Origin: Candidatus Symbiopectobacterium sp. NZEC151 | GTDB lineage: Bacteria > Pseudomonadota > Gammaproteobacteria > Enterobacterales > Enterobacteriaceae | Assembly: GCF_025962655.1 (NCBI RefSeq) | Contig: NZ_JAGFPE010000003.1 | Coordinates: 527,815-591,814 of the forward strand | DNA length: 64,000 nucleotides | Reading direction: 5' to 3' | Program-made: the position numbers and the translations under genes | Notes under the pieces: generated by a model | Database searches by the model: none | Seen by the model: the letters and a program-made list of their open reading frames with translations, nothing else | Told to the model about the DNA's origin: nothing | In this document: positions 1 to 10,140 of the stretch, in pieces | How positions within the stretch are numbered: the first letter of the stretch is position 1 | How the letters are laid out: the number at the start of each line of letters is the position of its first letter

Positions 1-235
1 CTTGGGTGCCACCGGGGTCTTTATCCAACTTGAACAGCCGATATCCTTTGATGCTATTGATAATCAAGGGGTAGACTTGCTTTTTGCCTTGCTGGTTCCC
101 GCAGAACAATGTAAAACCCATCTACATACGCTATCACTTGTCGCCAAACGCCTGGCTGACAAAAGTGTGTGTCGGCGTTTACGGGCCGCGCAGAGTGACG
201 AAGAGCTGTACCAAATTATGATTGAAGGGGATTAA
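1..235 (+). CDS. ptsN: PtsN, nitrogen-PTS EIIA (C-terminal part)
   Basis: C-terminal half of the EIIA-Ntr component of the nitrogen phosphotransferase system; the 5' part lies outside the window and the first complete codon begins at base 2. The visible 77 residues hold the conserved tail of the PTS EIIA type-2 fold, including DLLFALLVPAEQ and HLHTLSLVAKRLADK. The phosphorylated histidine lies upstream and is not visible. EIIA-Ntr receives phosphate from NPr, encoded two genes downstream, and regulates potassium transport and nitrogen/carbon balance in E. coli. Gene order ptsN-rapZ-npr is the same as in E. coli. The end of the protein (IMIEGD) is shorter than the E. coli tail. Confidence 0.95.
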   Translation, partial: LGATGVFIQLEQPISFDAIDNQGVDLLFALLVPAEQCKTHLHTLSLVAKRLADKSVCRRLRAAQSDEELYQIMIEGD

Positions 236-348
236 TCCCCGATAGAAAACGCGCGACATTCAGACATTCGCGCTACGATGTGCGTCACAGATGAATCACT
301 CGGTCAGGGTGTAACAAAAGAAGGCAATAGCCGGAGGGGAGTCGTCGG

Positions 349-1200
349 ATGGTGCTGATGATTGTCAGTGGTCGCTCAGGTTCAGGAAAATCTGTGGCCC
401 TGCGCGCCCTGGAAGATATGGGGTTTTATTGCGTGGACAACCTGCCCGTGGTGTTGCTGCCGGAACTGGCAAACACGCTGGCACAACGCGATATCTCGGC
501 AGCGGTCAGCATTGACGTGCGCAATATGCCAGAATCGCCGGAAATCTTCGAGCACGCCATGGATCAGCTGCCGCCCAGTTTTGCGCCGCAACTGCTGTTT
601 CTGGATGCCGATCGCAACACTCTGATTCGCCGTTACAGCGACACACGCCGTTTGCACCCCCTTTCCAGCAAAAATCTCTCGCTGGAAAGCGCCATCGATG
701 AAGAGAACGATTTGCTGGAACCGTTGCGTTCTCGCGCCGATCTGATCATCGATACCTCAGAAATGTCAGTGCATGAACTGGCGGAAATGCTGCGTACCCG
801 GCTGCTGGGCAAACGCGAGCGTGAACTGACCATGGTGTTCGAATCCTTTGGTTACAAGCACGGCATTCCTATCGATGCGGATTACGTGTTCGATGTGCGC
901 TTCCTGCCTAACCCCCACTGGGATCCGAAATTACGTCCGATGACCGGGCTGGACAAGCCGGTTGCCGCGTTCCTCGATCGCCATACGGAAGTGCACAACT
1001 TTATTTACCAGACGCGTAGCTATCTGGAACTGTGGCTGCCCATGCTGGAAACCAACAACCGCAGCTACCTGACGGTGGCTATTGGCTGTACCGGCGGCAA
1101 GCACCGTTCCGTCTATGTGGCTGAGCAACTGGCAGACTATTTTCGCTCGCGCGGCAAAAACGTACAGTCCCGCCACCGCACGCTGGAAAAACGCAAATAA
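349..1200 (+). CDS. rapZ: RapZ, RNase adapter / nucleotide-binding protein
   Basis: Cytoplasmic RNA-binding adapter that, in E. coli, binds the small RNA GlmZ and delivers it to RNase E, so controlling glucosamine-6-phosphate synthase. The 283-residue length matches the family. A P-loop GRSGSGKS sits at residues 8-15, and the basic C-terminus ([16 protein letters not shown]) corresponds to the RNA-binding end. The CTGGKHRS motif in the C-terminal domain is conserved. The stop codon shares its last base with the npr start codon, so the two are translationally linked. The start at 349 follows a purine-rich GGAGGGGAG sequence. Confidence 0.97.
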   Translation: MVLMIVSGRSGSGKSVALRALEDMGFYCVDNLPVVLLPELANTLAQRDISAAVSIDVRNMPESPEIFEHAMDQLPPSFAPQLLFLDADRNTLIRRYSDTRRLHPLSSKNLSLESAIDEENDLLEPLRSRADLIIDTSEMSVHELAEMLRTRLLGKRERELTMVFESFGYKHGIPIDADYVFDVRFLPNPHWDPKLRPMTGLDKPVAAFLDRHTEVHNFIYQTRSYLELWLPMLETNNRSYLTVAIGCTGGKHRSVYVAEQLADYFRSRGKNVQSRHRTLEKRK

Positions 1201-1472
1201 TGGCCGTCAAACACACCGTCATCGTCAAGAATAAGCTCGGTATGCACGCCCGCCCGGCGATGAAGCTGTTTGAACTGGTGCAAAGCTTTGATGCCGAAGT
1301 GATGCTGCGTAATGAAAGCGGCGTTGAGGCCGAAGCCAGCAGCGTGATCGCCATGATCATGCTGGATTCAGCCCAGGGTAAGCACATTGAAGTGGAAGCC
1401 AGCGGCACCGATGAAACCGCCGCACTGGCGGCGGTGGTTGAGTTGTTCGAAGCCGGGTTTGACGAAGAGTAA
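1200..1472 (+). CDS. npr: NPr, HPr-like phosphocarrier of the nitrogen PTS
   Basis: Small phosphocarrier (90 residues) that passes phosphate from EI-Ntr to EIIA-Ntr (PtsN). The active-site signature GMHARPA places the phosphorylated histidine at residue 16. HPr family features continue with [22 protein letters not shown], split here by the expected helix and strand pattern. It is the last gene of the ptsN-rapZ-npr group: the start codon overlaps the rapZ stop by one base and a strong intrinsic terminator lies about 90 bases downstream. Confidence 0.96.
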   Translation: MAVKHTVIVKNKLGMHARPAMKLFELVQSFDAEVMLRNESGVEAEASSVIAMIMLDSAQGKHIEVEASGTDETAALAAVVELFEAGFDEE

Positions 1473-1563
1473 CACGCGACAATAATCCCAAAAATCGACA
1501 ATGCCATAGGTAATAACGCTGCCTTATGGTATAACTTCGTTACAAGTTATCTCTCATTTTTAT

Positions 1564-1600
1564 CAACACCCCCGCGTCACTGGCGCGGGGGTGTTGCTTT
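1564..1600 (+). terminator. Rho-independent terminator after npr
   Basis: A 13-bp GC-rich perfect stem (CAACACCCCCGCG at 1564-1576 pairing with 1584-1596) with a 7-base loop, followed by a short T-rich tail (CTTTAT). It closes the nitrogen-PTS transcription unit ahead of rnk. Confidence 0.85.
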
Positions 1601-1760
1601 ATAAATGCGGTAGACTTTTTCTCTTGATATTGTTTTTTCATATATGCAGCACGTGTTTATATCCCTATGAACCTTGATTTTACTGTCATGACGTAACGTT
1701 GTTTGTTACTGCTATGCGTTTTATCGGGAGTTGTGTTTTACCAACCTATTGGAGAGGAGT

Positions 1761-2171
1761 ATGACGAAACCTAACCTGACTATTAGCGAACTGGATGCGG
1801 AACGCCTGGATCGGCTGTTGGAACAACCCGCGTTTGCGGGCACACCGATTGCACAAGCGTTAAATGAGGAGCTGGATCGTGCTGAGATCTTGCCTTCAGA
1901 GGACATCCCGTCAGATGTCGTCACTATGAACAGTCGGGTACGCTTTCGCGATTTAAACACTAACGAAGAGCACACTCGAACACTGGTTTATCCTGCCGCC
2001 ATGCAGGACAGCAAAGAACAACTTTCTGTTATGGCGCCGCTCGGCGCAGCCCTGCTGGGTCTGCGCGTTGGGAATACCATTACCTGGCAGTTGCATAACG
2101 GTACAGAAACGCGCGTGGAAGTACTGGAATTGCTCTATCAGCCTGAGGCCGCTGGCGAATATCGTCGCTAA
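1761..2171 (+). CDS. rnk: Rnk, GreA/RNA-polymerase-binding regulator family
   Basis: Regulator of nucleoside diphosphate kinase, a small relative of transcript-cleavage factors: an N-terminal coiled-coil followed by a GreA/GreB C-terminal-like domain that binds RNA polymerase. I recognise [14 protein letters not shown] near the N-terminus, the [12 protein letters not shown] segment and the [16 protein letters not shown] motif typical of the GreA C-terminal domain. At 136 residues it matches the E. coli protein. The ATG at 1761 is chosen over an in-frame ATG at 1731 because it follows GGAGAGGAG directly and restores the family N-terminus. It stands alone between the npr terminator and a convergent gene. 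Confidence 0.92.
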   Translation: MTKPNLTISELDAERLDRLLEQPAFAGTPIAQALNEELDRAEILPSEDIPSDVVTMNSRVRFRDLNTNEEHTRTLVYPAAMQDSKEQLSVMAPLGAALLGLRVGNTITWQLHNGTETRVEVLELLYQPEAAGEYRR

Positions 2172-2180
2172 GCACGCGCC

Positions 2181-2202
2181 CACTGCCCTGATTTCAGGGC
2201 AG
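2181..2202. terminator. Hairpin between convergent genes
   Basis: Perfect 9-bp stem ACTGCCCTG / CAGGGCAGT around a 4-base loop, between the end of rnk and the end of the minus-strand gene at 2214. There is no clear run of T on either side, so it may be a weak or Rho-assisted terminator. Confidence 0.5.
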
Positions 2203-2213
2203 TCATGATTGCG

Positions 2214-2540
2214 TCAAAACGGCCACAGCAGCCACCAGTTCGTCAGTTTATCCCCCAAACCTTGCCACCAAATGCGTGACATCAGATGGCCTGCTTTCTT
2301 ACGCGGTTCGGTGGGCGATTCCCCTTTGGCCGTCAATGCTTCCCAGGCAGCCCAGCGCACATCAAAAACGAAATCCCGCTGCATCATGTCGTGCAAAATC
2401 ACCAGACTGCGCGGATCCGGCTCGACACGCAAATGCGCCACCAGCGCCAGCCGCTTGCGAAAATCAGTTTTATCCTGCGCGAGTTGCTGTGCGAGATCGC
2501 CATCAAACGCGCTGTCGGGCATTCCCTGCTCCCTAGACAT
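2214..2540 (-). CDS. Unknown small protein downstream of pmbA
   Basis: I do not recognise this 108-residue protein. It is on the pmbA strand and begins 24 bases after the pmbA stop, so it is probably co-transcribed. The sequence has no signal peptide. Residues about 15-65 are alpha-helical in character with a HEAT-like stretch (FDVRWAAWEALTAKGE), and the C-terminus is very rich in tryptophan (RIWWQGL, NWWLLWPF). Codon use and GC look like the surrounding core genes, which supports a real gene. Function unknown. Confidence 0.55.
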   Translation of the reverse strand: MSREQGMPDSAFDGDLAQQLAQDKTDFRKRLALVAHLRVEPDPRSLVILHDMMQRDFVFDVRWAAWEALTAKGESPTEPRKKAGHLMSRIWWQGLGDKLTNWWLLWPF

Positions 2541-2564
2541 GCCGTTGTATCCGTATACGCCTGA

Positions 2565-3905
2565 TTACATCCCGGCGATCTTCATGCTCGGCAGCAGCGC
2601 CGAACCGCACTGGATATTACTGCGGGTTTCAATATCATCCCCCAGCGTCACCATGTCGCGCAGCATGGTTTTAAGGTTACCGGCGATGGTGATTTCGCTC
2701 ACCGGATACTGAATTTCACCATTTTCCACCCAGAAGCCTGACGCCCCGCGCGAGTAATCGCCCGTTACCGCACTCACGCCCTGTCCCATCAGCTCGGTCA
2801 CCAGCAGGCCTTTATCCATCTGCTTGAGCATCTGCTGGAAATTTAGCCCCTGGCCCGCAATACGCCAGTTGTGAATGCCGCCAGCGTGACCAGTGCTCTT
2901 CATGCCGAGTTTACGCGCGGCGTAGCTGGTCAACAGCCAGGTTTGCAAGACACCGTCTTTAACGATGTCCCGCTGCGAGGTACGAACCCCTTCACTGTCG
3001 AACGGGGTAGACGCCAGCCCTTTGCGCAGATGCGGCAGTTCTTCGATGGTCAGCCAGTCCGGCAGGATCTGCTGGCCCAGCTTATCGAGCAGGAAGGTCG
3101 ATTTGCGGTACACGTTACCGCCGCTGATCGCCCCCACCAAATGGCCGAACAGCCCGGTAGCCACTTCGGCGGCAAACATCACCGGTGCTTCCATGGTTGG
3201 CAGCTTGCGCGGTGATAAACGCGAGAGCGTGCGGCGAGCGCACTCTTCGCCCACCCATTCAGGGCTTTGCAGATCGTCCAGCGCACGCCCGACGGTGTAG
3301 GCGTAATCGCGCTCCATATCGCCGTTCACTTCGGCAATCACACAGCTCGACATCGAGTGGCGGCTCGACAGATAGCTTTGCAGCATACCGTGGCTGTTGC
3401 CAAACACTTTGATACCGTAGTGGCTGTTGAAGCTGCCCCCTTCGGTATTGGTAATGCGCGAATCGACGTTGAGCGCCGCCTGCTCGGCGCGAGCGGCCAG
3501 CTCAATGCCTTTTTCCGCATCCAACGCGGCAGGATGAAACAGATCGAGATCGGGTGCGTCAAACGCCAGCAGTTCTTGTTCTGCCGGGCCAGAAAAGGGA
3601 TCGGGCGAGGTATAACGGGCAATATCCAGCGCAGCCTGCACGGTGCGTGCAATGGCAGCCGGGCTCAAATCGGTCGATGACGCACTGCCTTTACGCTGCT
3701 GATGGTATACGGTAATCCCCAACGCGCCATCGCTGTTGAATTCCACATTTTCAACCTCGCCGTAGCGCGTACTGACGCTGATCCCTGTGGTTTTTGAAAT
3801 GGCCACCTCTGCCGCATCTGAACCAGCACGCGCCAGCTCCAACGCCTGTGCAACTGCCTGCTCCAATGCTTTACGCTGTTCTGCAACCTGAGTGATTATT
3901 GTCAT
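2565..3905 (-). CDS. pmbA: PmbA/TldE, metalloprotease subunit
   Basis: Inactive partner subunit of the TldD/TldE zinc protease, which in E. coli matures microcin B17 and degrades the CcdA antitoxin. The 446-residue length and motifs ([18 protein letters not shown] near residue 45, split by the usual strand pattern; [18 protein letters not shown] near residue 330) identify the family. TldD, the metal-binding partner, is encoded at 10141-11586 in the same window. PmbA lacks the HExxxH zinc motif, as expected for TldE. It is divergent from yjgA, with about 200 bases between the two. Confidence 0.95.
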   Translation of the reverse strand: MTIITQVAEQRKALEQAVAQALELARAGSDAAEVAISKTTGISVSTRYGEVENVEFNSDGALGITVYHQQRKGSASSTDLSPAAIARTVQAALDIARYTSPDPFSGPAEQELLAFDAPDLDLFHPAALDAEKGIELAARAEQAALNVDSRITNTEGGSFNSHYGIKVFGNSHGMLQSYLSSRHSMSSCVIAEVNGDMERDYAYTVGRALDDLQSPEWVGEECARRTLSRLSPRKLPTMEAPVMFAAEVATGLFGHLVGAISGGNVYRKSTFLLDKLGQQILPDWLTIEELPHLRKGLASTPFDSEGVRTSQRDIVKDGVLQTWLLTSYAARKLGMKSTGHAGGIHNWRIAGQGLNFQQMLKQMDKGLLVTELMGQGVSAVTGDYSRGASGFWVENGEIQYPVSEITIAGNLKTMLRDMVTLGDDIETRSNIQCGSALLPSMKIAGM

Positions 3906-4104
3906 CGTTCTGCCATACTGAGTTAAAAGCCGTTCAGAAGCCGGGAAATGGCGTCTGCCTTGCCCCTCTTCTGCGCCTAAAGGTGTATGCTTGAGTCTAA
4001 CAGGATATCAGGATAATTTCGCAAAAAGCCCAAACCTGTTAGGATCGGCGTCTTTTTTATGGCGTTAACCGCGTCACATGCCCGAATTGTTACGGAAAGA
4101 GATA

Positions 4105-4659
4105 ATGAACAAACACCCTGAAGAGTGGCTGGACGACGTACCGGACCCGCACGCCGAAGATGATGAAGACGATGAGATCATCTGGGTCAGCAAAAGCGAA
4201 ATCAAACGCGATGCAGAAGCGCTGAAAGATCTTGGCGTTGAGCTGATTGAGCTCGGTAAAAATGCGCTGGAGCGCATCCCGCTGGATGACGATCTGCGTG
4301 CTGCGGTTGAGCTGGCGCAGCGCATCAAAAAAGAGGGTCGCCGCCGTCAGGTGCAACTGATCGGTAAGATGCTGCGCGCCCGCGATCCAGAGCCGATTCA
4401 AATCGCACTGGATAAGTTGAAGAACCGCCACAACCAGCAGGTCGCCCTGTTTCACAAACTGGAACAACTGCGCGACAGGCTGATTGAGGAAGGGGATGAT
4501 GCCATCCCTGATATCCTTGGGCTCTACCCGAACGCCGATCGCCAGCAGTTGCGCTCACTGGTGCGCAATGCGCAGAAAGAAAAAGCCGCGAACAAGCCGC
4601 CCAAGTCTTACCGCCAAATTTTCCAGTATCTGCGCGAACTGGCTGAAGATCAGGCCTAG
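4105..4659 (+). CDS. darP: DarP/YjgA, ribosome biogenesis factor
   Basis: UPF0307 protein YjgA, renamed DarP in E. coli, a factor that associates with late 50S ribosomal precursors. Acidic N-terminus (residues 8-20) followed by the highly conserved [18 protein letters not shown] block, [32 protein letters not shown] and a C-terminal [16 protein letters not shown]. The ATG at 4105 is preferred to one at 4078 because it follows GGAAAGAG and gives the usual 184 residues. Transcribed away from pmbA. Confidence 0.94.
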   Translation: MNKHPEEWLDDVPDPHAEDDEDDEIIWVSKSEIKRDAEALKDLGVELIELGKNALERIPLDDDLRAAVELAQRIKKEGRRRQVQLIGKMLRARDPEPIQIALDKLKNRHNQQVALFHKLEQLRDRLIEEGDDAIPDILGLYPNADRQQLRSLVRNAQKEKAANKPPKSYRQIFQYLRELAEDQA

Positions 4660-4732
4660 CCCCTTGAGGTAGATAACCCTTAAGGTAAATAGCCCTATGG
4701 TAAATCACCTCGTGGTGGAGTCGCCCTCGGCG

Positions 4733-6694
4733 TTACTCCACCAACGCATGCTGATAACGGTGCAGTATCTCCGTGATACGCCCGACCGATGCACCAATCT
4801 CCGGCGCTATCTGGCGCTGGCATAGCGCAACCTGATACTCATCCAATAACGTCAGCAACTGAGTAAAAGCGTGACGGCGGGAAATCTCTCGTCGCGCATC
4901 GCTGACCTGCTCTGCCGCCTGACGAAGACGACGATGAAACGCCGACAGTTCGCTATCCATCGGCAGTGGTAGATTCCGCATGCGCTGATGCAGAATGATC
5001 AGTGACAGCGCCAGACGGTATTTGGCTATGTCGTTAGGAAACAGGGTCAGCAGCAGATAGAGCTGCTGATAGAGCGCGGGCAAATGGTTCTCACGCCGTT
5101 TACTGGGGTTGGTGGTCAGTGCCGATATCGCGCTGTAAACAAAGCGGTTAAGTAGCGTCTGTCCGGTACGCGCACGCGAATTATCGCGAATCAACAAGAT
5201 AACCAGCCACGCCAGCAAACAGCCGATAACCTGCCCAATTGCGCTGTCCAGAAAGTGGCTGAGATTAAACGTCATCGGGTTATCCAACACCAGAATATTG
5301 ATGGTGCTGGCCAGCGCCCCCAGCGATCCCATACGCCGCTTTTGCACTTCAATGCCGATAATGAAGGCCATAATGCCCAGACTGAGGCACAGCAGCAGCA
5401 TGCTTTGCTGCGTGGAGGGCAACACAAACATAAACAGCAGCGATCCCAACGGCAAGGCATAGACCGTGCCGACCAGGAAATCGACCGCCATGCGTTTCGG
5501 GTTGGGCAGGCGCATCGCCAGCGCCGTCACCACGGCAATCATCACCATGCAGGCACTGCCTGAGGTCCAACCGGTGATAAGCCAAAATAAACAGCCTACT
5601 GCCGTCGCCACGCCAGTGCGCCAGCCGTTGATCATCGCGTGATGGCGCTCAGCGGAAGCCGCTTTCACCATCACTTCATCACGCAGTAGTTCGCCCTCAA
5701 TCTGCGTCAGACGAGCGTTGGTCTGAATCCCTTTTGCCAGTAACAGGTAACGCGTTGCGGCTCCCACCCAGCCAATCAGCGTCGGCGGCACGGTCTTGCG
5801 CTCACCAGCAGCAATCGCGTGGCGCAGCTGTTTTACCCGCTTACGCACATCGGCCATCGAGTCTACCGGCGCATCAATCAGCAATGCCAGGCTGGTTCTG
5901 AGCGGCTCCGGTTTATCCTGTAGCACCAGATAGGTCTCACACGCCTGAGTTATCAGGGTAAAGGATTGCGCCAGCAGCGCGTTGATGCGCCGGTGGCTAT
6001 TTTGCCAGCGCGCCGATTCCAGCAGCAGCGGGTTGCCCATGCCGCCCAACGCGGTGCTTTTACGCACCAGCCCATGCCAGGCCACGTCAAGCTCTTCGCG
6101 CGTTGCGCCACGGATACACAGTTGCAGCAGGCGATAGTGATCCACCAGCAGCCCTTCCAGACTGCTGTCGATATGGTGTTTGATGGAACGCGGAGTGAAC
6201 AGCAAATCGGCCACAATGGCACAGACAATGCCCAAAACAATTTCGCTACAGCGTTCAACGGCGAACTGTGGCGTCAGCAATGGCGCACTCTGGGTAGAGA
6301 CGATGATAATCAATGCGGTATAGCCCGCCAATCCCCATACGTAGGCGTTTTCTACCTTAACCAGCGATGAAATCCAGGTGCAGAATCCCGCCCAGATGCA
6401 GCACAGCAGCAGCATCACCACAGGGGCACGAATGGTGGCGATGATAATCACCAGCGCACCGATACATCCGATAAAGGTGCCTACAATGCGCAATATCCCG
6501 CGATGCCGAATCGCCCCGGAAAAGGGATCGCCACCAGCGGCAAACGCAGGGCCAGCAGCAACGATGGCCGCAGTGAGTACTGACCAACGCGGCGTTTCCA
6601 ACTGAAAGTGGAAACCGAGAAACAGCGACAGCACGACGGCAACGCTGAGTTTGCAGGCAAAACGCCAGTGGGGAAAAGCAGGCATTTTCATCAT
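4733..6694 (-). CDS. aaeB: AaeB, aromatic carboxylic acid efflux pump membrane subunit
   Basis: Inner-membrane FUSC/PET family transporter subunit that, with the AaeA fusion protein, exports p-hydroxybenzoate and related aromatic acids. The 653 residues show two blocks of predicted membrane helices (about residues 14-170 and 350-500), each followed by a cytoplasmic helical region, as in E. coli AaeB. It is the last gene of aaeX-aaeA-aaeB; nine bases separate it from aaeA, and it ends facing yjgA. Confidence 0.95.
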   Translation of the reverse strand: MMKMPAFPHWRFACKLSVAVVLSLFLGFHFQLETPRWSVLTAAIVAAGPAFAAGGDPFSGAIRHRGILRIVGTFIGCIGALVIIIATIRAPVVMLLLCCIWAGFCTWISSLVKVENAYVWGLAGYTALIIIVSTQSAPLLTPQFAVERCSEIVLGIVCAIVADLLFTPRSIKHHIDSSLEGLLVDHYRLLQLCIRGATREELDVAWHGLVRKSTALGGMGNPLLLESARWQNSHRRINALLAQSFTLITQACETYLVLQDKPEPLRTSLALLIDAPVDSMADVRKRVKQLRHAIAAGERKTVPPTLIGWVGAATRYLLLAKGIQTNARLTQIEGELLRDEVMVKAASAERHHAMINGWRTGVATAVGCLFWLITGWTSGSACMVMIAVVTALAMRLPNPKRMAVDFLVGTVYALPLGSLLFMFVLPSTQQSMLLLCLSLGIMAFIIGIEVQKRRMGSLGALASTINILVLDNPMTFNLSHFLDSAIGQVIGCLLAWLVILLIRDNSRARTGQTLLNRFVYSAISALTTNPSKRRENHLPALYQQLYLLLTLFPNDIAKYRLALSLIILHQRMRNLPLPMDSELSAFHRRLRQAAEQVSDARREISRRHAFTQLLTLLDEYQVALCQRQIAPEIGASVGRITEILHRYQHALVE

Positions 6695-6703
6695 GAGTTC
6701 GCC

Positions 6704-7666
6704 TTAGCCAAACTCACGCAGCCGATAGAGCAAGCGAACCAACGGAGAAGGCTGCTTGTTTTGCGGGGCGTCGGCCTGCGCGATCACCACGGTGGCCGTG
6801 GTGCCCGCAGGATAAGGAAGATCTCGCTGTTGATCCAGATGGATTCTTACCGGCACGCGCTGCGCCAGCCGCACCCATTCCAGATTGGCATCCACGGTCG
6901 CCAGCCCTTTACTGTCTACGTTGGCGCTGCTGTTGGTGATCGCCGCCGCCACGCTGTCGACCGTACCGTAAAACAACCGATCGCTACCCAGCGGCGTTAT
7001 CTCGACCCGATCGCCCGCGTGAACGCTCGCCAGCTTGGTCTCTTCCATATAGGCCACCAGATAGAACGAGCCCTTTTTCACCAACGCCACGGCGGTTGCG
7101 CCGCGCGTAATGTATTCACCGCGCTGCACGTTGAGGTTGGTGACCCAACCGTCCGCCGGTGCGCGAATCACGGTACGCTCCAGATCCAGCTTCGCCAGCG
7201 CCAGCGTCGCTTGTGCCTTGGCTAGCTGATGCTGCGCGGTTTCCAGCGCGCTGCCGGACTGATCGATAGCTTCTTGCGACATAGCCTGCACACCAAGGCG
7301 CGTACGTCGCCCGGACTCACGCCGTTTTTCAGTGACCAGCGCCAGGTAGTAGTCGACATCCGCCTGTGCTTGCGCTTGCGCTTGCTGAAAACGGGGTGGA
7401 TCGACCACAAAAAGCACATCCCCCTGTTTCACCTGCTGATTGTCATGCACCAACACCTCGGTCAACAGACCGCTGACATCAGGCGCGATCGCCACAACGT
7501 CTGCGCTGAACTTCGCGTCTCGCGTCCACGGCGATTCGGTATAGAACGCCCACACGCGCAGCAGCGCAACGGCAGCCAGCAGCAGCACGCACAGCGTGAT
7601 ACCCACACGCAGCAGCTTTTTGGTTATCAGCGAGACAACAGGAAATTTTAGAGCAAGGGTTTTCAC
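6704..7666 (-). CDS. aaeA: AaeA, membrane fusion protein of the aromatic acid efflux pump
   Basis: Periplasmic adaptor of the HlyD/EmrA type, anchored by one N-terminal membrane helix (about residues 21-40). A biotinyl-lipoyl-like segment ([20 protein letters not shown] near residue 68), a helical hairpin (residues 90-160) and a beta-barrel domain with [18 protein letters not shown] are visible. The 320 residues exceed the E. coli protein by about ten, at the N-terminus; an internal start is possible. Part of the aaeXAB operon. Confidence 0.94.
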   Translation of the reverse strand: MKTLALKFPVVSLITKKLLRVGITLCVLLLAAVALLRVWAFYTESPWTRDAKFSADVVAIAPDVSGLLTEVLVHDNQQVKQGDVLFVVDPPRFQQAQAQAQADVDYYLALVTEKRRESGRRTRLGVQAMSQEAIDQSGSALETAQHQLAKAQATLALAKLDLERTVIRAPADGWVTNLNVQRGEYITRGATAVALVKKGSFYLVAYMEETKLASVHAGDRVEITPLGSDRLFYGTVDSVAAAITNSSANVDSKGLATVDANLEWVRLAQRVPVRIHLDQQRDLPYPAGTTATVVIAQADAPQNKQPSPLVRLLYRLREFG

Positions 7667-7673
7667 ATTGACC

Positions 7674-7877
7674 TCAAAGGGAGAAGCGAAAGATCAGATA
7701 AAACAGGCAACAAAACAGAGCGGTGTTAAACAGCGCCGGATGCCATACCACGTCATAAACGCCGGTGGGCTGTAGAACACGGTTCAACACAAAAAACAGT
7801 GCCAGCGATACCAGCAACACAAAGAATACGGGCGGGAATGACAGGCCAAACAGCACCATCACCGGGAGTGAACTCAT
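7674..7877 (-). CDS. aaeX: AaeX, small inner-membrane protein
   Basis: A 67-residue DUF1656 protein with two hydrophobic segments (about residues 5-27 and 47-66), the first gene of the aaeXAB operon. [17 protein letters not shown] at the N-terminus is typical of the family. Its exact role in efflux is not established. The gene is separated from aaeA by 7 bases. Confidence 0.92.
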   Translation of the reverse strand: MSSLPVMVLFGLSFPPVFFVLLVSLALFFVLNRVLQPTGVYDVVWHPALFNTALFCCLFYLIFRFSL

Positions 7878-8199
7878 CCTCTATTCCTTTTCATTTCAAT
7901 TGACGAATAAACGATACCGACCGTGTCGCCGTAGACACAGGCATGAGGGTTCATTACCAACGACGACACGGACCTTTCAGCCACCAATGCTAAAAGGCAT
8001 GAAGGGCATTACACTGATCAAGAGAGATTGCAGGTTGTTTAGTAGAAGCGAACGCAACCTGTTACCTGATGGAAACAAATAGCACGAAGCACACCGGAAC
8101 TCTTCCCGCCCGATTCGTTCGAATGCGGTGTATTATGGATGTTTATTATCGTTTCATCTACGATGTGTGATCTAAATCACTTTTAAGCCAGAGTGAACA
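7878..8199. promoter_or_regulatory. aaeX/aaeR divergent control region
   Basis: A 322-base gap between the divergent aaeX and aaeR genes. In E. coli AaeR activates aaeXAB from this interval in response to aromatic acids. I see no gene here, and could not pick out a definite LysR T-N11-A box; the stretch at 8130-8180 next to aaeR is the most AT-rich and probably carries the promoter. Confidence 0.55.
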
Positions 8200-9129
8200 A
8201 TGGAAAGACTAAAGAGCATGTCGGTGTTTGCGCGCGTAGTGCAGTGTGGCTCGTTTACCGCCGCCGCCCGACAATTGAACATGAGCGTTTCCGCTGTCAG
8301 CCAAACGGTGACCCGGCTGGAAGAGGAGTTGCAGATCAAGCTGCTCAATCGCAGCACGCGCAGCATTGGCCTCACAGAAGGCGGCAAGATCTACTACCAC
8401 GGCTGCCGTCGTATGCTGCATGAGGCGCACGAAGCGCACGATCAGCTCTATGCTTTCAATAATACGCCGATCGGTACGCTGCGCATTGGCAGCTCCTCCA
8501 CCATGGCGCAAAACGTGCTGGCGGCCATGACGGCAGAGATGCTGCTGAAATACCCAGGGCTCTCGGTCAATCTGGTCACCGGCATTCCCGCCCCCGATCT
8601 GATTGCGGACGGGTTGGATATTGTCATCCGCGTGGGCGCCTTGCAGGACTCCAGCCTGTTTGCCAAACGTCTCGGCTCGATGCCGATGGTGGTGTGCGCT
8701 GCCAAACGCTATTTGACCCAGCATGGCACCCCGGAAAAACCTTCCGATGTGGAAAGTTTCTCCTGGTTGGAATACACCGTGCGCGCCGACAGTGAGTTCG
8801 AACTGATCGCCCCGGAGGGCATTTCCACCAAAATCGCGCCGCAGGGCCGCTTTGCCACTAACGATCCGCAGACGTTGGTGCGTTGGCTCAAAACCGGTGC
8901 AGGCATTGCCTATATCCCATTGATGTGGATTATCGATGAAATTGCCCGCGGTGAAGTGGAAATACTGTTCAGTCGCTATCACTCCGATCCGCGCCCGGTG
9001 TATGCGTTGTATACCCGCAAGGATAATTTGCCGCTCAAGGTGCAACTGTGTATCAATTATATGACGGAGTATTTTAAAAATGTTGCACAGATTTATCAAA
9101 GCCATAGGGAAGAAACACTGGGGAAATAA
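8200..9129 (+). CDS. aaeR: AaeR, LysR-type regulator of aaeXAB
   Basis: LysR-family transcription factor of 309 residues. The N-terminal winged helix-turn-helix (residues 1-60, with SFTAAARQLNMSVSAVSQTV and LEEELQIKLLNRSTRSIGLT) is followed by a periplasmic-binding-protein-like effector domain (about 90-300). Divergent from aaeXAB, the classical arrangement for a LysR regulator and its target, which supports regulation by aromatic carboxylates. In E. coli the next gene is tldD; here an AT-rich foreign gene intervenes. Confidence 0.92.
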   Translation: MERLKSMSVFARVVQCGSFTAAARQLNMSVSAVSQTVTRLEEELQIKLLNRSTRSIGLTEGGKIYYHGCRRMLHEAHEAHDQLYAFNNTPIGTLRIGSSSTMAQNVLAAMTAEMLLKYPGLSVNLVTGIPAPDLIADGLDIVIRVGALQDSSLFAKRLGSMPMVVCAAKRYLTQHGTPEKPSDVESFSWLEYTVRADSEFELIAPEGISTKIAPQGRFATNDPQTLVRWLKTGAGIAYIPLMWIIDEIARGEVEILFSRYHSDPRPVYALYTRKDNLPLKVQLCINYMTEYFKNVAQIYQSHREETLGK

Positions 9130-9230
9130 TTATTTTCACACTACGGCATTAACCTGAATATACAATCTGGTATAGGTTGCCTTCACCTTTTTGCTGTTAT
9201 AGTGTGCTTTCCTTAACCAGGGGGGCATTT

Positions 9231-10091
9231 ATGACAACAGCATTTAATATTTCAGGAAATCTATTTTCAAGAACGATTTCACTTAATGAAATAGAAGGTA
9301 TTAAAAATGCAAAAAATCCCAATGAAATAAAAAGCCTTTGGGGTAAGATTGCAGACTGGTTTTGTGGAACCGATAAAGAAAATGCCAAAAAAGCGTTATT
9401 TGAATTGATCAACAATGATGATGCAACTATAAAAATAGACGCTTTTAACCAGTTAAAAGCCATGGTATCACCCGCGTTTAAAGATGCCTTCACTTACACG
9501 ACGACAGCGATAAGTGATACCTCGTTTACCGTCAATCTGTCTATTGGTGCTTTATTTTCTACGGGTGAGATCTCTACGACGGGCAAAAGCATCAATCTGA
9601 ATGAGCACATCAAGACCTTCACTCCAGAATATTTTATCGAACGAGACATTCATCTGGAACAAGTAAAAAAAGACATACCAAGAAGTGAAATGTATTTTTG
9701 TCATACCTCGACCCATCATGAACGCATTACCGTTGACATGCTGCCACAGATTATTAATAAAATGTCAGAAGAACAAAAAAAATCGCTAAATATTGCACTC
9801 TCTCAAATTGGCGTTATCGATATCAAGAACCAAATTAATCAGCATGCCAAAGCGATGTCACTGCTCGGTGACCCCAGTAAAAAATTGTTTCTTTCTTTAA
9901 AAAATCAGGGAAACATCACCGTTGAAATACATATCATTAATAACCTTGACGCTGAAAAACACCAGGTTTATCAATCAATGTGTCCTGAATCTAAATATCC
10001 CTGTTTATACGCAAAAGCCCGGATTGATATCGACATAAACGGACATTGCAATATTTCTGACATTACCGTCTCACACCCGGGAATTGAGTAG
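9231..10091 (+). CDS. Putative type III secretion effector with SPI-2-like N-terminal domain
   Basis: A 286-residue protein with no signal peptide or membrane segment. Residues about 30-80 resemble the conserved N-terminal translocation region of Salmonella SPI-2 effectors (SseJ, SifA, SlrP, SspH): LWGKIADWF at 36-44 corresponds to the WEK(I/M)xxFF motif and is at the usual distance from the start. It is followed, as in those effectors, by a helix (ENAKKALFELIN) and a spaced second helix (AFNQLKAMVSPAFKDAF). The rest (about 90-286) is not recognised, so no biochemical activity is assigned; no CAAX-like tail is seen. The start follows AGGGGGG; an ATG at 9177 is less likely. The gene is clearly AT-rich compared with its neighbours and interrupts the conserved aaeR-tldD order. 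No secretion apparatus or chaperone gene is in the window. Confidence 0.7.
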   Translation: MTTAFNISGNLFSRTISLNEIEGIKNAKNPNEIKSLWGKIADWFCGTDKENAKKALFELINNDDATIKIDAFNQLKAMVSPAFKDAFTYTTTAISDTSFTVNLSIGALFSTGEISTTGKSINLNEHIKTFTPEYFIERDIHLEQVKKDIPRSEMYFCHTSTHHERITVDMLPQIINKMSEEQKKSLNIALSQIGVIDIKNQINQHAKAMSLLGDPSKKLFLSLKNQGNITVEIHIINNLDAEKHQVYQSMCPESKYPCLYAKARIDIDINGHCNISDITVSHPGIE

Positions 10092-10128
10092 TCACCGTCA
10101 TGCATTTTCATCGTAGCGTGACGGTGAC
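10091..10128. terminator. Hairpin between the effector-like gene and tldD
   Basis: A 10-bp perfect stem, GTCACCGTCA at 10091-10100 with TGACGGTGAC at 10119-10128, with an 18-base loop. It lies between convergent genes and could end transcription in either direction, although there is no long T run. Confidence 0.5.
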
Positions 10129-10140
10129 TCAGGCGCAGGC

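Noticed and set aside
8209..9105. A 298-codon minus-strand frame opposite aaeR
   Set aside because: Shadow of the LysR regulator, whose sequence is fully accounted for on the plus strand.
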